From positions 62,001-126,000 of the forward strand of contig MU603938.1 of NCBI GenBank assembly GCA_025201845.1: a DNA stretch of 64,000 nucleotides. Direction: 5' to 3'. This document shows, piece after piece, positions 62,602 to 64,000 of the stretch. Made by a program: the position numbers and the translations under genes. How positions within the stretch are numbered: the stretch's first letter is position 1; every line of letters starts with the position of its first letter. The notes below the pieces were generated by a model. The model was not told where the DNA came from. It was given only the letters and a program-made list of their open reading frames with translations, and made no database searches. This DNA is from Martensiomyces pterosporus. Lineage: Eukaryota; Kickxellomycota; Kickxellomycetes; Kickxellales; Kickxellaceae.

Positions 62602-64000
62602 TATGAGTTATCAGCCAAAAGTCGCAAGAGAGAGGTGGCGAGATGTGTATTAGTGTAGGTGGTGCTAGTGTCTGTGAAAAGGCGCTTCCTTTGAGATGGT
62701 TAAAAGGTTGAATACGAAAAAAGCTGTGGGTGTACGCAGGCTGCAACCTACCAGGCAAGCGGTACTGCCCCTGGCCCTTATGCATTGCATTTGCGACGAA
62801 AGAGCGGATGAATGATGCTGACCTGGAGCATATCCGTGTTGTAAACAAATGCACCTGCAATGGCAGAACTGCCTGGCTCGCTTTTTGCCACTTGCGCCAG
62901 CAAAGCAACAAGAAATCAGCTTCCTCGTTTATCTATTTTGCCTGTCTGGTTTTGCAGCGCTTCAAGCCCGCTTGTGTCCGATGCGGCAGGCTCCCTGTTC
63001 AGGGCAAGCGCTGCTCCATCCCAGCAAACGAATCGCCCATTGCGGCTTCAGGCAAAGACCTGCTCTCATCTACATTGGCGGATGGGAGAATAATCCCCAT
63101 GTCAGATCCGTGTTTGGGCACCCACCAAGGAGGCTAGTGCGTTTGTCAAATAGCAGATGCAGCAGGTATTGTTCGCTTAGACGGGCAATATTGCAGTGCA
63201 TAATATCAGGGGGCAGAATGCGGGCTGCAGCGGTGCAAGGTGCTGTTTTGGCGGCACCAGCAGGCATGGCTTCTTCATTCATCGCTGCACCTTGCTGTGG
63301 TGTGCGCCGCCACCGGCTCTTTGCTCCACCAAAAGCCTCGAAAGGGAAGCGCGTGCGGGCATGGCCAGAAAAAGCCACACCAAAGCAGCCACGCAAGCAT
63401 GGAATCAGCGTACCCACATTTAATCTAGCCGCTCATCCAAAATGGCTCGGCACCCGCCTTCTTATTCCCTGGCAGCGCCCAGGGTTAAAGTGGTGGCCAA
63501 CCGCGGGTGTTTAGCCTATCCAGCCAGCTGCTACGCTTCGCCGTATATGGACCCCCTCGTTGCTTTGGCGTACCACTGGCTTAGGTTTGGGACTTTTCTG
63601 ACAGCATCTTGGTTTGAGCCCCAAACAATAGAAGGCAGTGCACTGTATCCGAGCATCCTAGCCTGGCTGTTGCAGTTTCTATCGTGGGGAGAGCGAACGT
63701 TCGCTTTAGAGCCTGGGCTCAGGAACCGTACAAGCGCCATTCTCCATGCAGCCAGAATGGCGTTGTCCTTGGGTTATATTTGGAAACAGCGTAAACATTG
63801 GTGAACCCGCATGAACAATCTGTAACGCCAAATCCGTGCATGCTTTAGGTGCTGGGCTGTGAGATGTCAACAGTCCTAACATTCCTCAAGGACCATTTGG
63901 ACCGCTTTGGTACTGGATATTAGGAGGTCATCCAGGCACTTTTATTTCACGTTTTGACTTCCTTGTCCCTGCTCTGCTCATCGTTCCAACCACCAAAATT
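62602..64000. other. 1.4-kb terminal region without a supported gene
   Basis: It holds the OFA transporter promoter and perhaps the promoter of a gene beyond the right edge. A 222-codon plus-strand frame at 62849-63514 has mixed composition and no family resemblance, so I do not call it. Confidence 0.45.

Noticed and set aside
62849..63514. 221-codon plus-strand frame near the right edge
   Set aside because: Mixed Cys, Arg, Pro and Trp-rich product with no domain, codon bias or upstream signals.
1..64000. Mobile elements, biosynthetic clusters, CRISPR arrays or viral insertions
   Set aside because: No transposase, reverse transcriptase, integrase, PKS, NRPS, terpene or capsid-like frame and no long terminal or inverted repeats were seen.

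Overview
The window is fungal nuclear DNA. It has compact, GC-rich, mostly short-intron genes with no operons. It encodes a fungal-type DASH kinetochore subunit (Dad2), Msl5/SF1, Pol5, Trm44, Afg1 and two glycogenins. Third codon positions in the highly expressed genes (HSP90, RPS25, SDHB) are strongly C-biased. The gene mix suggests an early-diverging (non-Dikarya) fungus, perhaps of the Kickxellomycotina: a TMEM243-type protein, an SH3BGR-type protein and a 7-TM receptor sit beside the fungal hallmark genes. That placement is inference and not proven by the sequence. I see no mobile element, tRNA, rRNA, CRISPR array or virus-like gene.

Layout. 1-7.2 kb, all on minus: the 5' two thirds of an Lgl/Sro7/tomosyn-type exocytosis regulator (runs off the left edge), an MFS transporter and a PhyH-family 2-oxoglutarate dioxygenase. 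8.5-11.1 kb: SDHB (plus) converging on a WDR53-like WD40 gene (minus). 11.4-21.2 kb: two divergent glycogenin paralogues separated by 2.2 kb, sharing one intron position; the left one carries an enormous low-complexity tail. 21.4-31 kb: a PPR protein (minus), HSP90 (plus) and a GPCR-like 7-TM protein (minus). 31.9-37.9 kb: TRM44, DAD2, an SH3BGR/thioredoxin-fold protein, an ArsB-like transporter and ATP synthase subunit e. 38.5-46.6 kb: POL5, WRAP73, a TMEM243-type membrane protein and AIP1. 47.3-52.5 kb: AFG1, RPS25, an unresolved spliced transcription unit on minus, and SWI5. 52.9-62.6 kb: SF1/MSL5, RPE1, an orphan secreted or membrane-anchored protein, long-form RNase Z and an OFA-type MFS transporter. 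The last 1.4 kb shows no supported gene.

The genes are mainly housekeeping. They cover mitochondrial energy supply (SDHB, subunit e, AFG1, PPR, RNase Z), RNA processing (SF1, TRM44, RNase Z, POL5), cytoskeleton and chromosome segregation (AIP1, DAD2, WRAP73), recombination (SWI5), glycogen priming and the pentose phosphate pathway. Neighbours are mostly divergent or convergent pairs sharing short intergenic spaces. The least ordinary items are the divergent glycogenin pair with its giant tail, the TMEM243-type gene, the 7-TM receptor, the repeat-rich SH3BGR protein, and a probable small multi-intron gene hidden in what looks like a 1.5-kb gap. Exon-intron structures were read by eye from splice signals and family homology.
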